Source: an uncultured Desulfobulbaceae bacterium (GTDB lineage: Bacteria > Desulfobacterota > Desulfobulbia > Desulfobulbales > BM004). Taken from it: a stretch of 18,967 nt of DNA. Every line of letters begins with the position of its first letter. Within the stretch, counting starts at the first letter, position 1. The stretch is taken from positions 1 through 18,967 of the forward strand of contig CAMYJP010000066.1 of the NCBI GenBank assembly GCA_947258675.1, in the 5' to 3' direction. A program made the position numbers and the translations under genes. The notes under the pieces are model-generated. The model searched no databases. It was given only the letters and a program-made list of their open reading frames with translations, and was not told where the DNA came from. Positions 9,531 through 16,895 of the stretch are shown in pieces.

Positions 9531-10690
9531 GACTTGATACGGACGAATTCCACCCCGCCCATTAAGCCGCGGTACCTGACAGACCCAACCATTGGCAGTT
9601 CGGCCAGCAGGTCCATGCCTTGGGAGTAACGGTCCGCCTTTGCTTTAAAAACTTCTTTAGAAAGAGTTTTTTCTTCGTAAAAAATATCAAGAGAGGCAAG
9701 GGCCGCGGCACAGGCCAGAGGATTTCCGGTATATGTATGGCCATGGAAGAATGTTTTCACTTCACCATATTCCCCAAGGAAGGTAGAAAAAATATCTTCT
9801 GTAGTAAGTGTTGCGGCAAGCGGCAGATATCCTCCGGTAATCCCCTTTCCCACACACATGAGATCAGGTGCTACATCTTCCCAATCACAGCCGAACATTT
9901 TACCGGTTCGCCCAAATCCAACAGCAACCTCATCAGCAATAAGTAAAAGATTATGCTCTCTGGTGAGCTGCCTGACATGGTTCAGAAAACCCTGCGGATG
10001 GGCAATCATGCCGGCAGCTCCCTGTATAATGGGCTCAACAATCACCCCACAAGCCTGTTCCGCATATTGCCGGATCAATTCTGTGCATTTGGAAAAATAT
10101 TTTTCAATGACTTCTGGCTCACTGATATTACCGAAGGGGTGACGGTAAAGATTGGGAGTGGGGATTCTAATTGTTTCAAACAGGAGCCGATCGAAACGTT
10201 CATGGAAAATATCCATACCCCCTAGAGAAACAGCACCGATAGTGTCACCGTGATACGCCTCAGAAAGATTTAAAAACATCTGGCGCTTGGTTTCCCCTTT
10301 TAACTGCCAATACTGATAAGCCATTTTCAGGGCGATCTCCACAGCAGTTGCACCGGAATCTGAATAAAATACTCTGGTTAATCCTAGTGGAGCCAGAGAA
10401 ATAAGCCTTTTTGCCAGATCTATCCCACCGGCGTGTGTTAAGCCGAGCATGGTGCTATGAGCCACACATCCGAGCTGCTCCTTTATCGCGGCATCCATTT
10501 TCGGATGACGATGACCATGGACATTGGCCCAAAGTGATGAAACCCCATCAAGATATCTATTGCCCTTCTCGTCCACCAGCCAACACCCTTTTGCGGATGC
10601 AATTTTTAAGGGGGAAATCTCTATGAACTCCTGCATCTGCGTGAATGGATACCAGATCGGATCACGTAAACTGCTCTTGGTATGTTTCAT
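9518..10690 (-). CDS. bioA: Adenosylmethionine-8-amino-7-oxononanoate aminotransferase, disrupted near 3' end
   Basis: BioA makes 7,8-diaminopelargonate from 8-amino-7-oxononanoate in biotin synthesis, with SAM as amino donor in the classic enzyme. The 390 residues include WYPFTQMQEF near the start, SSLWANVHGH (51-60), YHGDT, the PLP-binding aspartate in IADEVAVGFGRTG (251-263), the Schiff-base lysine K282 in GKGITGGY, and HTYTGNPLACAAALASL. Homologues are about 430-450 residues. Here the frame leaves the family after GGVEFVRIK and stops 4 codons later; the missing C-terminal lobe continues in another frame to 9387. I start at ATG 10690 (MKHTK) because the longer frame to 10822 would overlap the opposite-strand tRNA. 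It converges on lolD. Function is doubtful unless the break is an assembly error. Confidence 0.85.
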   Translation of the reverse strand: MKHTKSSLRDPIWYPFTQMQEFIEISPLKIASAKGCWLVDEKGNRYLDGVSSLWANVHGHRHPKMDAAIKEQLGCVAHSTMLGLTHAGGIDLAKRLISLAPLGLTRVFYSDSGATAVEIALKMAYQYWQLKGETKRQMFLNLSEAYHGDTIGAVSLGGMDIFHERFDRLLFETIRIPTPNLYRHPFGNISEPEVIEKYFSKCTELIRQYAEQACGVIVEPIIQGAAGMIAHPQGFLNHVRQLTREHNLLLIADEVAVGFGRTGKMFGCDWEDVAPDLMCVGKGITGGYLPLAATLTTEDIFSTFLGEYGEVKTFFHGHTYTGNPLACAAALASLDIFYEEKTLSKEVFKAKADRYSQGMDLLAELPMVGSVRYRGLMGGVEFVRIKSAWS

Positions 10691-10815
10691 ATTTATGTAC
10701 CATGTGTTAGATATATAAATGTTACGATTCCAGAGCCCACAGCTGGATCTAAATACACTTGACGGTTCAGGAATCTTGTGATAAGAATTTTTTCCCTGGT
10801 ACAGTAACACATTAT

Positions 10816-10891
10816 GGGCCATTAGCTCAATTGGCAGAGCATTCGACTCTTAATCGACAGGTTGAAGGTTCGATTCCTTCATGGCCCACCA
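10816..10891 (+). tRNA. tRNA-Lys (anticodon CTT)
   Basis: A 76-nt cloverleaf with encoded CCA. The acceptor stem GGGCCAT pairs with ATGGCCC. The D arm is GCTC/GAGC, the anticodon loop is CTCTTAA (anticodon CTT, reading AAG), and the T arm is GAAGG-TTCGATT-CCTTC. The outermost anticodon-stem pair is T-C and does not pair, leaving four good pairs. Confidence 0.95.
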
Positions 10892-10901
10892 GATATTTCA
10901 G

Positions 10902-10940
10902 AGACTTAGCAACAGATATATCTGCTAAGTCTTTTTTTTT
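10902..10940 (+). terminator. Rho-independent terminator of tRNA-Lys
   Basis: AGACTTAGCA (10902-10911) and TGCTAAGTCT (10923-10932) form a perfect 10-bp stem with an 11-nt loop, followed by a run of nine T. It begins 11 nt after the tRNA CCA end. Confidence 0.92.
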
Positions 10941-11058
10941 GGTTGCGAACTATTTTCAATTCTGACAATTTACAAACTAGCTTCAGTTCAAAACAAAGCG
11001 AGTACGTTTTTTCATAATAAGGATTTGGTTAAGATCCAAAATACCGACGAGCGTTTTC

Positions 11059-12207
11059 ATGGCACAGCACACTATATTCCATACACGGATATTGCTGTTT
11101 TTTTTTGCTCTACTCTTAACAGCTATGTTGATTGCCACCCTGAGACCATTCAACTTTTTTCCTGAAAATGGTGTGCACTGGCTTTCGGATGAACCGGGCA
11201 TATATTTTGACGGCAATGGTGTAGCATTCAGTGACAAGAATGTTGAACTTGGAAAAACAAAGGAAATTACCATAGAGCTTTTGCTCAAGGAGAGGCCTGG
11301 GAGTAAAAACTGGGGGCCAAAAGATATTTTTTCCCTTTATGACGGAATATCTTCGCCTTCATTACATATCGGTGAGTGGGGAAGTCGAATTTTTCTATAC
11401 AGCCGCTTTGAAAAAGACACTGATGAGCAATGGTATAAACGTTTCCGAATAAATGAACGTTTTCCCCGAGGGAAAAATCATCTTATTACAGTCACTATTG
11501 GAGAAAATCTTAAGGCTATATACCTCGATGGTAAATTGAAAACTAAAAAGAAAATAGAATTAAAAAATAGGGTTTCTTTGGAGTTTAATGGAAGAATCAT
11601 ACTTGGGAATTCCCCATCCGGAGCTAATGGCTGGTGGGGTGAAATCAAAGGCCTGGCAATATATGACCGTATGCTGCAAGCAGATGAGGTTGCTGAACAT
11701 TACACAACGCATGTTGAGAAAGGTTTTAAAAAACTGCGTAATAAAGGAAGTATAGTCATGTACCCATTTGAGGAGCACACTGGAAATACAGTTTTGAGTA
11801 TTGTTGGCAATTCCAACCCAATTCTCATTCCTGAAAAAAAGTCTTCTTTTATCAGTGCGTTATTTCACCTTCCCTACAAAAATATGAGAAAAACCTATCA
11901 GATTAGTTCTTTTTCAGATGATTTTGTAAAGAACATCTTTTTTTTCATACCTTATGGTTTTTTACTTTCACTAATACTCAAAATTAAAAGCAATATAGGC
12001 TTTGTAAGTATTTTACTGATAGTATCTTTTTCCGGCGGTCTATTGAGCTTATCCATTGAAATGCTACAGCTCTATCTACCCACGAGATATGCCGGTATTG
12101 CTGATGTAGTAAGCAATAGCATCGGCAGCTTTGTTGGAGGAATAACTGCAATTATGATTTGGTCTAAAGTTAAGTTCATGGATAAAGCAAATGATAATTA
12201 CCATTAA
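11059..12207 (+). CDS. VanZ-like membrane protein with inserted LamG-like domain
   Basis: This 382-residue protein has one N-terminal membrane segment (about 9-27) followed by the LRPFNFF motif seen at the start of VanZ proteins. An approximately 230-residue soluble region (about 40-270) resembles a concanavalin-like LamG jelly roll: GIYFDGNGVAFSD, HLITVTI, AIYLDGKL, GWWGEIKGLAIYDRMLQADEV. Three further membrane segments follow (about 291-308, 313-337, 347-368) with the VanZ core FFIPYGFLL and SIEMLQLYLPTRYAGIADVVSNSIG. A LamG-like domain thus sits in the extracytoplasmic loop between TM1 and TM2. VanZ-fold proteins have been linked to glycopeptide tolerance and envelope polymers, but the substrate here is unknown. 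The 118-bp stretch between the tRNA terminator and this gene shows no clear promoter. Confidence 0.8.
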   Translation: MAQHTIFHTRILLFFFALLLTAMLIATLRPFNFFPENGVHWLSDEPGIYFDGNGVAFSDKNVELGKTKEITIELLLKERPGSKNWGPKDIFSLYDGISSPSLHIGEWGSRIFLYSRFEKDTDEQWYKRFRINERFPRGKNHLITVTIGENLKAIYLDGKLKTKKKIELKNRVSLEFNGRIILGNSPSGANGWWGEIKGLAIYDRMLQADEVAEHYTTHVEKGFKKLRNKGSIVMYPFEEHTGNTVLSIVGNSNPILIPEKKSSFISALFHLPYKNMRKTYQISSFSDDFVKNIFFFIPYGFLLSLILKIKSNIGFVSILLIVSFSGGLLSLSIEMLQLYLPTRYAGIADVVSNSIGSFVGGITAIMIWSKVKFMDKANDNYH

Positions 12208-12316
12208 ATTTTACAATTATTCGATCGATATTAAATGCATGGACAAAGTGAAACCTCGATTTCTTCTTTGTTCTGATTAATTTTTAAATGCAATACACTA
12301 AAAGAGTCGCAAGCAC

Positions 12317-13306
12317 ATGAAATCATACCAAACATTGTGCCCATATTGCAGGCATGATGAGATTTATCAAACACGGCGAGAAGGTATTTTTGAACAGCTT
12401 GTCAGCACATTCAATATTTTTCCGCACTGCTGTTTTAACTGTAATAAAAGATTTTTTGTTCGAAGTTCTCCAGCTATTGACAGCAAATCTCCCAATAGGG
12501 CATTCAAGATACTGCCTATTAAAAAACGAATAGTTCTTTTTGCCACTGTTACTATCCTTTTTTCTTCTCTGGCCATATGTCTAAATTTCCCTGGCCGATT
12601 TGCATCAAAACCGGAAAAGACTACTATTCCTTTCCTCCTGTCCGGCGAGGATGACCGGCCATCCACAAAAGGCGGAATCTCCAATAATATCAGTTTTATA
12701 TTACCAGATTCATCCACAGACCCCTCACCCGCAAATGAGATAAAGGAGATAATGGAGGGAAAAGAATCAATAACTATCCAAGATATTGAAAGTTATCAGT
12801 ATAGCTATCAGGAATATTCAACTAAACCGATTAGTTTACCTGAACCTTCCTCAGATAGCGAAGGATCGAGTTCTTCCATTAATAAAACAGCTTCAATAAC
12901 CTTAAAGGAAATACATTCAATACCGGAGATTAAGAAGTCCTACCTGGAAAATGTACCTGAATTTTCATCTGGTCCGGGGAAAAAAGAAAAAATGAATATT
13001 TCAGAGGTTTCTGATCAAGAAGAGAACACAATACCTGCTAAGGACTCAAAAAGTAAAACGATGGGAATTTACCCATGGACCTCCACCAGATACCTGAATG
13101 AATCGGATCTGGAAAATTTAAATACCAGACAGCTCAAGATAATGCGAAATGAGATCTTTGCCCGCCATTCCTATATATTTTCTACTGAAGCAATGAGAGA
13201 CTACTTCAATCAGCAATCCTGGTATTCCCCTCTGCAAAAAGATGTTTCTAATGAGTTATCTGAGATCGAAGTACACAATTTGAATCTATTAAAACAGACT
13301 GAATAG
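12317..13306 (+). CDS. Zinc-ribbon, single-TM, YARHG-domain protein
   Basis: This 329-residue protein has an N-terminal zinc-ribbon pattern CPYC (C8, C11) and CFNC (C39, C42). One membrane segment follows (about 71-90), then a 150-residue Ser/Glu/Pro-rich low-complexity stretch (about 95-248) and a C-terminal YARHG domain (about 250-329; LNTRQLKIMRNEIFARHSYIF, then DYFNQQSWYSP). The family motif YARHG appears here as FARHS. The layout predicts a cytoplasmic zinc ribbon and an extracytoplasmic YARHG domain on a flexible stalk. YARHG domains are thought to be extracellular, but their ligand is unknown, so I assign no function. The preceding VanZ-like gene ends 109 bp upstream on the same strand. 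The stop codon lies inside an inverted repeat. Confidence 0.75.
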   Translation: MKSYQTLCPYCRHDEIYQTRREGIFEQLVSTFNIFPHCCFNCNKRFFVRSSPAIDSKSPNRAFKILPIKKRIVLFATVTILFSSLAICLNFPGRFASKPEKTTIPFLLSGEDDRPSTKGGISNNISFILPDSSTDPSPANEIKEIMEGKESITIQDIESYQYSYQEYSTKPISLPEPSSDSEGSSSSINKTASITLKEIHSIPEIKKSYLENVPEFSSGPGKKEKMNISEVSDQEENTIPAKDSKSKTMGIYPWTSTRYLNESDLENLNTRQLKIMRNEIFARHSYIFSTEAMRDYFNQQSWYSPLQKDVSNELSEIEVHNLNLLKQTE

Positions 13307-13417
13307 CTTCCATCGGAAACGGTTATTTTTATAAATCTCAGTGCCGATCTACAGAACTGGCTGGAGGCCTTATCTTGTGCATCTTCTAATTGGCTGAACT
13401 TTTTTTGGGAAGCTATT
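13302..13417. repeat. Imperfect palindromic element with 10-bp perfect terminal inverted repeats
   Basis: AATAGCTTCC (13302-13311) is exactly reverse-complemented by GGAAGCTATT (13408-13417). Inside, the arms stay loosely complementary around a central AGGCCT. It contains the TAG stop of the upstream gene. Its left end, TAGCTTCC-ATC-GGAAAC, resembles the end of the 185-bp element at 15016 (TAGTTCCC-ATCC-GGAAAC), and both carry a GGAGnCCT core. It may be a diverged member of the same repeat family, or simply a hairpin between two convergent genes. Confidence 0.5.
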
Positions 13418-13454
13418 AAGACAATTACATTTGATAAAGTGCCCGCTATTTTTT

Positions 13455-14132
13455 TCAGGTAAAACCAGGAAGGGTGATCTGTTTCATGCATTCCGGGACA
13501 TCATTTTTTGTACTGTTTACTAACATACCGACCGGATACATTTGCATAAATTCTGCATTATAAGGTTGAAGCATATTAATCAACAGTTCTTGCTTACTAT
13601 TTTTATCCAGCCACTGTTCAGATTGCTCTGAAGGAATAATAACCGGCATCCTATCATGAATACTGCTTATCAAATCATTTGCAAAAGTTGTAATAATTGT
13701 TGCTGATTCTATTAATTCTCCCGACTCTTTATCTTTCCAGGATTCCCATAATCCGGCAAAGGCGAAGACCTCTTCACCTTTTACCCTAATGAAATAAGGC
13801 TGTGATTTTTTACCTCCTTTGCTCCATTCATAAAAACCCGAGGATGCAATCAAACACCGGCGATGTTTAAAAGCGGCCCGAAAAGCCGGTTTTTGGGCAA
13901 CCGTTTCAGCACGGGCATTTATCATCCTGTTTCCTATTTTCTTGTCCTTTGCCCAGAAAGGAACAAGACCCCATCGAACAAAAACTGAAGTAGCTTTTCC
14001 GGTTTCAGAGTCCTGCCGGATGATAGGGATCTGCTGGGATGGAGCAATATTAAATCTAGCCGCCATATGGCTCAGATCTATTTGCTCAAGAATCAATGCT
14101 TTGGGAGGAATGAATGTATATCGGCCGCACAT
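13455..14132 (-). CDS. SOS response-associated peptidase (SRAP, YedK/HMCES family)
   Basis: SRAP proteins form a thiazolidine DNA-protein crosslink with abasic sites in single-stranded DNA, protecting them during replication. The 225 residues start MCGRY; C2 becomes the N-terminal catalytic cysteine once Met is removed. Other family residues are visible: RFNIAPSQ (26-33), RWGLVPFWAKD (53-63), NARAET (72-77), E102 in GFYEW and H159 in SIHDRMPVI. Length is normal. The ATG at 14132 is fixed because the cysteine must be residue 2. It is transcribed divergently from the response regulator gene at 14297, with about 165 bp between them. No LexA-type box is evident there. Confidence 0.95.
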   Translation of the reverse strand: MCGRYTFIPPKALILEQIDLSHMAARFNIAPSQQIPIIRQDSETGKATSVFVRWGLVPFWAKDKKIGNRMINARAETVAQKPAFRAAFKHRRCLIASSGFYEWSKGGKKSQPYFIRVKGEEVFAFAGLWESWKDKESGELIESATIITTFANDLISSIHDRMPVIIPSEQSEQWLDKNSKQELLINMLQPYNAEFMQMYPVGMLVNSTKNDVPECMKQITLPGFT

Positions 14133-14208
14133 GGCAATAGCAAATAAAAAAATGTATAAGAAGTTTACTAATAATCTCAGTGTATCATGGATGGTTTTCC
14201 TATGCTAC

Positions 14209-14237
14209 GTGATACTTTTGTGATAAACATTTATTAT
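14209..14237 (+). promoter_or_regulatory. Predicted response-regulator binding site and -10 box upstream of the regulator gene
   Basis: GTGATAC (14209-14215), four bases, then GTGATAA (14220-14226): two heptamers with 11-bp spacing, the geometry of a PhoB-type box. A TATTAT hexamer at 14232-14237 follows five bases later and could be the -10 box, with the heptamers taking the place of a -35. The ATG is about 60 bp downstream. The same heptamers recur at 16856-16895, which argues against chance. Confidence 0.6.
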
Positions 14238-14296
14238 ATTCATGGTATGGCATTTAAAATTATCCAAATTCAGCCAATCATGATACCGGAGTGAGT

Positions 14297-15016
14297 ATGA
14301 GACGCCGAATTCTTGTTATAGAAGATAATCGAGATCTTGCTAATCTCCTTAAAATGCATCTTCACGACCTTTCCTTTGAAGTTGACCTGGCCTATGATGG
14401 TGTTGCCGGGCTCACCAAGACTGAGGCCGGACCATATGACCTAGTGATCCTCGACTTGATGCTGCCCGGACTAGATGGTTTGGAAATCTGCCGGCGCCTT
14501 CGTAAGAAAGAACCCTATACGCCTATTCTGATGCTGACTTCACGATCCTCTGAGTTAGATAGGATCCTGGGGCTTGAGATAGGTGCTGATGATTATGTAA
14601 CAAAACCATTCAGCATCAAGGAACTGATGGCCAGAGTAAAGGCTATTATAAGGCGTTCGGAAAGCATTCAGACAATAAGAACAAAAGATGACAATGAGAC
14701 TCTGCAGGTTGATGATATTATCATAAACACAGCACGCCGGTCTGTTCATCGCCGAGGCGATTTCATTGATCTTACAGCCAAAGAGTTCGACCTTCTGCTT
14801 CATTTCGCACGTCATCCCGGCCGTGTTTACACACGCTCTCAACTGTTGAACACAATTTGGGGTTATGGTCACGAGGGTTATGAACACACGGTCAATTCTC
14901 ACATGAACCGACTGCGGGCGAAGATTGAGGAAAATCCTTCCAAACCCCGTTATATCCTGACTGTCTGGGGAGTAGGTTATAAATTTGCGGATTCTAATGC
15001 ACTTGAAACTACCTAG
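14297..15016 (+). CDS. Response regulator, OmpR/PhoB family
   Basis: This 239-residue protein has a receiver domain (about 3-118) with the acidic pair ED, phosphoacceptor D53 in VILDLMLPG, T81-S82 and K103 in TKPFS. A winged-helix DNA-binding domain follows (about 133-232) with LTAKEFDLLLHFARHPGRVYTR and ending in WGVGYKF. It should be phosphorylated by the kinase encoded downstream and bind tandem direct repeats. A GTG at 14291 is in frame two codons earlier, but GGAG at 14288-14291 lies 5 nt before the ATG at 14297, so ATG is the better start. The TAG stop straddles the left junction of the 185-bp element: TA is flank and G is the first element base. Normally regulator and kinase genes abut; here 268 bp separate them. 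Confidence 0.95.
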   Translation: MRRRILVIEDNRDLANLLKMHLHDLSFEVDLAYDGVAGLTKTEAGPYDLVILDLMLPGLDGLEICRRLRKKEPYTPILMLTSRSSELDRILGLEIGADDYVTKPFSIKELMARVKAIIRRSESIQTIRTKDDNETLQVDDIIINTARRSVHRRGDFIDLTAKEFDLLLHFARHPGRVYTRSQLLNTIWGYGHEGYEHTVNSHMNRLRAKIEENPSKPRYILTVWGVGYKFADSNALETT

Positions 15017-15058
15017 TTCCCATCCGGAAACTGTTTTTGTTCCGGATGTTGGAACTAG
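15013..15058. repeat. Strong hairpin at the left end of the MITE-like element
   Basis: CTAGTTCC plus CATCCGGAA pairs with TTCCGGATG plus GGAACTAG: 17 base pairs with a 2-nt bulge and a 10-nt loop. It starts one base before the regulator's stop codon. No T-run follows the stem, but in the mRNA it could pause RNA polymerase or protect the 3' end of the regulator message. A second small stem, TCGTTTC/GAAACGA, follows at 15059-15079. Confidence 0.75.
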
Positions 15059-15200
15059 TCGTTTCCAATTCAGAAACGAGCAGTTTTTAGTAAAGTCAAG
15101 GAAATCAAATAATTTGCGGAGTCCTACTTAAGCACGTCGCACAAGCAATTACGAAGATTGACGCAGAATTTGCTAAAAAAAGCCGTTTCCGGATGGAAAC
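15016..15200. mobile_element. 185-bp MITE-like element with 16-bp TIRs between regulator and kinase
   Basis: The left end GTTCCCATCCGGAAAC (15016-15031) and the right end GTTTCCGGATGGAAAC (15185-15200) are inverted repeats matching at 15 of 16 positions. TACCTA flanks both sides (15010-15015 and 15201-15206); the direct repeat extends to 11 bp, GAAACTACCTA, at 15005-15015 and 15196-15206. It has no coding capacity. The interior is a loose quasi-palindrome with a central CTTAAG at 15127-15132. Size, terminal repeats and target-type duplication fit a non-autonomous miniature element. No transposase in the window matches it. A REP-type dispersed repeat is the alternative. Confidence 0.7.
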
Positions 15201-15284
15201 TACCTAATATATCTGGAATTTAGGAATGGGTAATCTGACTCACAAAAAAAACCAGATCAAATGAGATCTAAATGATTTTTAAAA

Positions 15285-16769
15285 ATGCTTAAATCTCTTT
15301 ATTCAAAATTTGCTGTTACCCTGCTCGCTTTGTTCACACTGGTAGGAATCATTACCATGGCTGTGATCTATTATTCAACCGACATGTACCGCCAGGAAGT
15401 GAGTCAGAAGCTGAATCGTTACCTGGCCCATAACATCGTTCGCGAAAAACTTCTCATTGAAAATAACCGCATCAACCATAACGCTGTAAAGGATGTTTTT
15501 CACATGCTGATGGTTATAAACCCGGCAATTGAGGTGTATCTTCTTGATCCGGAGGGAAAAATTCTCACTTTTTCTGCTGAGCCCGGCAAGGTTAAACGGA
15601 GTACTATAAACCTTGAGCCCATAAATAGATGGTTGACCGAAGATACTAGCATCCCCATCCTTGGCGATGACCCACGAAATCCGGATCAGCGAAAAGTATT
15701 TTCAGCAGCTCGCATTCCGCCAGCTGGCAGGTTGGAAGGATACCTCTATGTTATTCTGGGAGGAGAGGAATATGATAATATAGCTGAGAAAATTCAAGGA
15801 AGCTATATTCTCAAGTCAACCGGTTGGTTACTTGGAGCCGGCCTGTTCTTTGCTCTGTTTACCGGATTGGCAATCTTTGCTTTTTTGACCAGAAGACTCA
15901 AAAAACTGGCTGGGGGCATGGATGCTTTTAAAAGGGGTGAATCTCTCGCTGAAATTGATCTTCCCTCCATAATGCAGCCGACCTCGTCCGGTGATGAAAT
16001 CGATCGGTTTACCCTGACATTCAAGGAAATGGCTGGTCGCCTCGAAGAACAGATATATAAATTAAAGAGCAACGATCTGATGCGACGCGAATTGGTGGCA
16101 AACGTATCCCATGACCTGCGTACTCCCCTGGCCACGCTCACTGCATATATTGAAACTCTGCAACTCAAGGAAGATGACCTCAACCCTGAAGAACGGCGCA
16201 GTTATTTAAAAATTGCCAGCAAACATTGTGTAAGGTTGAATTCCCTGGTTAACGACCTGTTTGAACTGGCACGTCTAGATGCCGAAGAAATCCGGTTGCA
16301 GCAGGAACGATTCAGCCTTGCTGAACTGGTCCAGGATGTTGTACAGAATTATGAGCTGCCGGCCCGCAAAAAAAATATCTCTTTAATCACCAATATCGGT
16401 GGTGAAATTCCCTTTGTTCATGCCGATATAGCACTTGTGCAGCGGGTTCTTGAAAATCTCATCACAAATGCCATGCGCCACACACCGGCAGAGGGGACGG
16501 TCAGTGTGATTCTTTCCCCTGATCCGGAAACGGTAAAAGTCCAAGTGCGTGATACCGGCTCCGGCATTCCCCAAGATGCTCTGCCCCATATATTTGAACG
16601 CTTTTATAAAATCCACACCCCTGATGCTCAACAGGCGCCCTACGCCGGCCTGGGTCTGGCAATCGCCAAGAGGATCCTCGATATGCACGACAGCACTATA
16701 GAAGTGCAAAGTGAATTGCATACCGGCACCTGCTTTACCTTCCAACTCCCTGTCTCTGTTGCAACCTGA
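15285..16769 (+). CDS. Membrane sensor histidine kinase
   Basis: This 494-residue inner-membrane kinase is the likely partner of the upstream regulator. TM1 is about 8-30, an extracytoplasmic sensor spans about 31-178, and TM2 about 180-201. A HAMP-like linker (about 202-255) leads to HisKA with phosphoacceptor H276 in NVSHDLRTPLATL. The HATPase domain has N391/N395 in ENLITNAMRHTP, the G1 box DTGSGIP (423-429), the F box HIFERFYK (435-442) and the G2 box GLGLAIA. The sensor region has no motif I can name; it contains YLLDPEGKIL, of a PAS/PDC-like kind. No clear ribosome-binding site precedes the ATG. Without the inserted element the gap to the regulator gene would be about 77 bp. Confidence 0.95.
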   Translation: MLKSLYSKFAVTLLALFTLVGIITMAVIYYSTDMYRQEVSQKLNRYLAHNIVREKLLIENNRINHNAVKDVFHMLMVINPAIEVYLLDPEGKILTFSAEPGKVKRSTINLEPINRWLTEDTSIPILGDDPRNPDQRKVFSAARIPPAGRLEGYLYVILGGEEYDNIAEKIQGSYILKSTGWLLGAGLFFALFTGLAIFAFLTRRLKKLAGGMDAFKRGESLAEIDLPSIMQPTSSGDEIDRFTLTFKEMAGRLEEQIYKLKSNDLMRRELVANVSHDLRTPLATLTAYIETLQLKEDDLNPEERRSYLKIASKHCVRLNSLVNDLFELARLDAEEIRLQQERFSLAELVQDVVQNYELPARKKNISLITNIGGEIPFVHADIALVQRVLENLITNAMRHTPAEGTVSVILSPDPETVKVQVRDTGSGIPQDALPHIFERFYKIHTPDAQQAPYAGLGLAIAKRILDMHDSTIEVQSELHTGTCFTFQLPVSVAT

Positions 16770-16818
16770 CCAAAATTCCAATTTTCCTATAAACGAATTC
16801 AACCATTTGGAATCTTGG
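16770..16818. repeat. Inverted repeat just after the kinase stop codon
   Basis: CCAAAATTCCAA (16770-16781) pairs with TTGGAATCTTGG (16807-16818), 11 of 12 positions, around a 25-nt loop. It begins directly after the stop codon. No T-run follows, so it is a weak candidate for a terminator or 3'-end stabiliser. Confidence 0.45.
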
Positions 16819-16855
16819 TCGCCTTCCCTAACATAAAAGTTACATTTTTTATTCC

Positions 16856-16895
16856 GTGATACAAAAGTGATACTTTCGTGAACGTTCTGTGAACC
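16856..16895 (+). promoter_or_regulatory. Four tandem heptamers at 11-bp spacing: predicted response-regulator operator
   Basis: GTGATAC (16856-16862), GTGATAC (16867-16873), GTGAACG (16878-16884) and GTGAACC (16889-16895), each separated by four bases. The 11-bp period places all copies on one face of the helix, as for tandem OmpR/PhoB-family dimers. The first two heptamers are identical to the first one upstream of the regulator gene. A TTGACT at 16909-16914 could be a -35 box, but no convincing -10 follows. The spondin gene starts 186 bp beyond the array. Confidence 0.7.

Noticed and set aside
10691..10822. N-terminal extension of bioA by 44 codons
   Set aside because: It overlaps the opposite-strand tRNA-Lys, has no family similarity, and the conserved BioA N-terminus starts right after ATG 10690.
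15013..15058. Calling the strong hairpin after the regulator gene a rho-independent terminator
   Set aside because: No T-tract follows the stem, and its halves are explained as the end of the MITE-like element.
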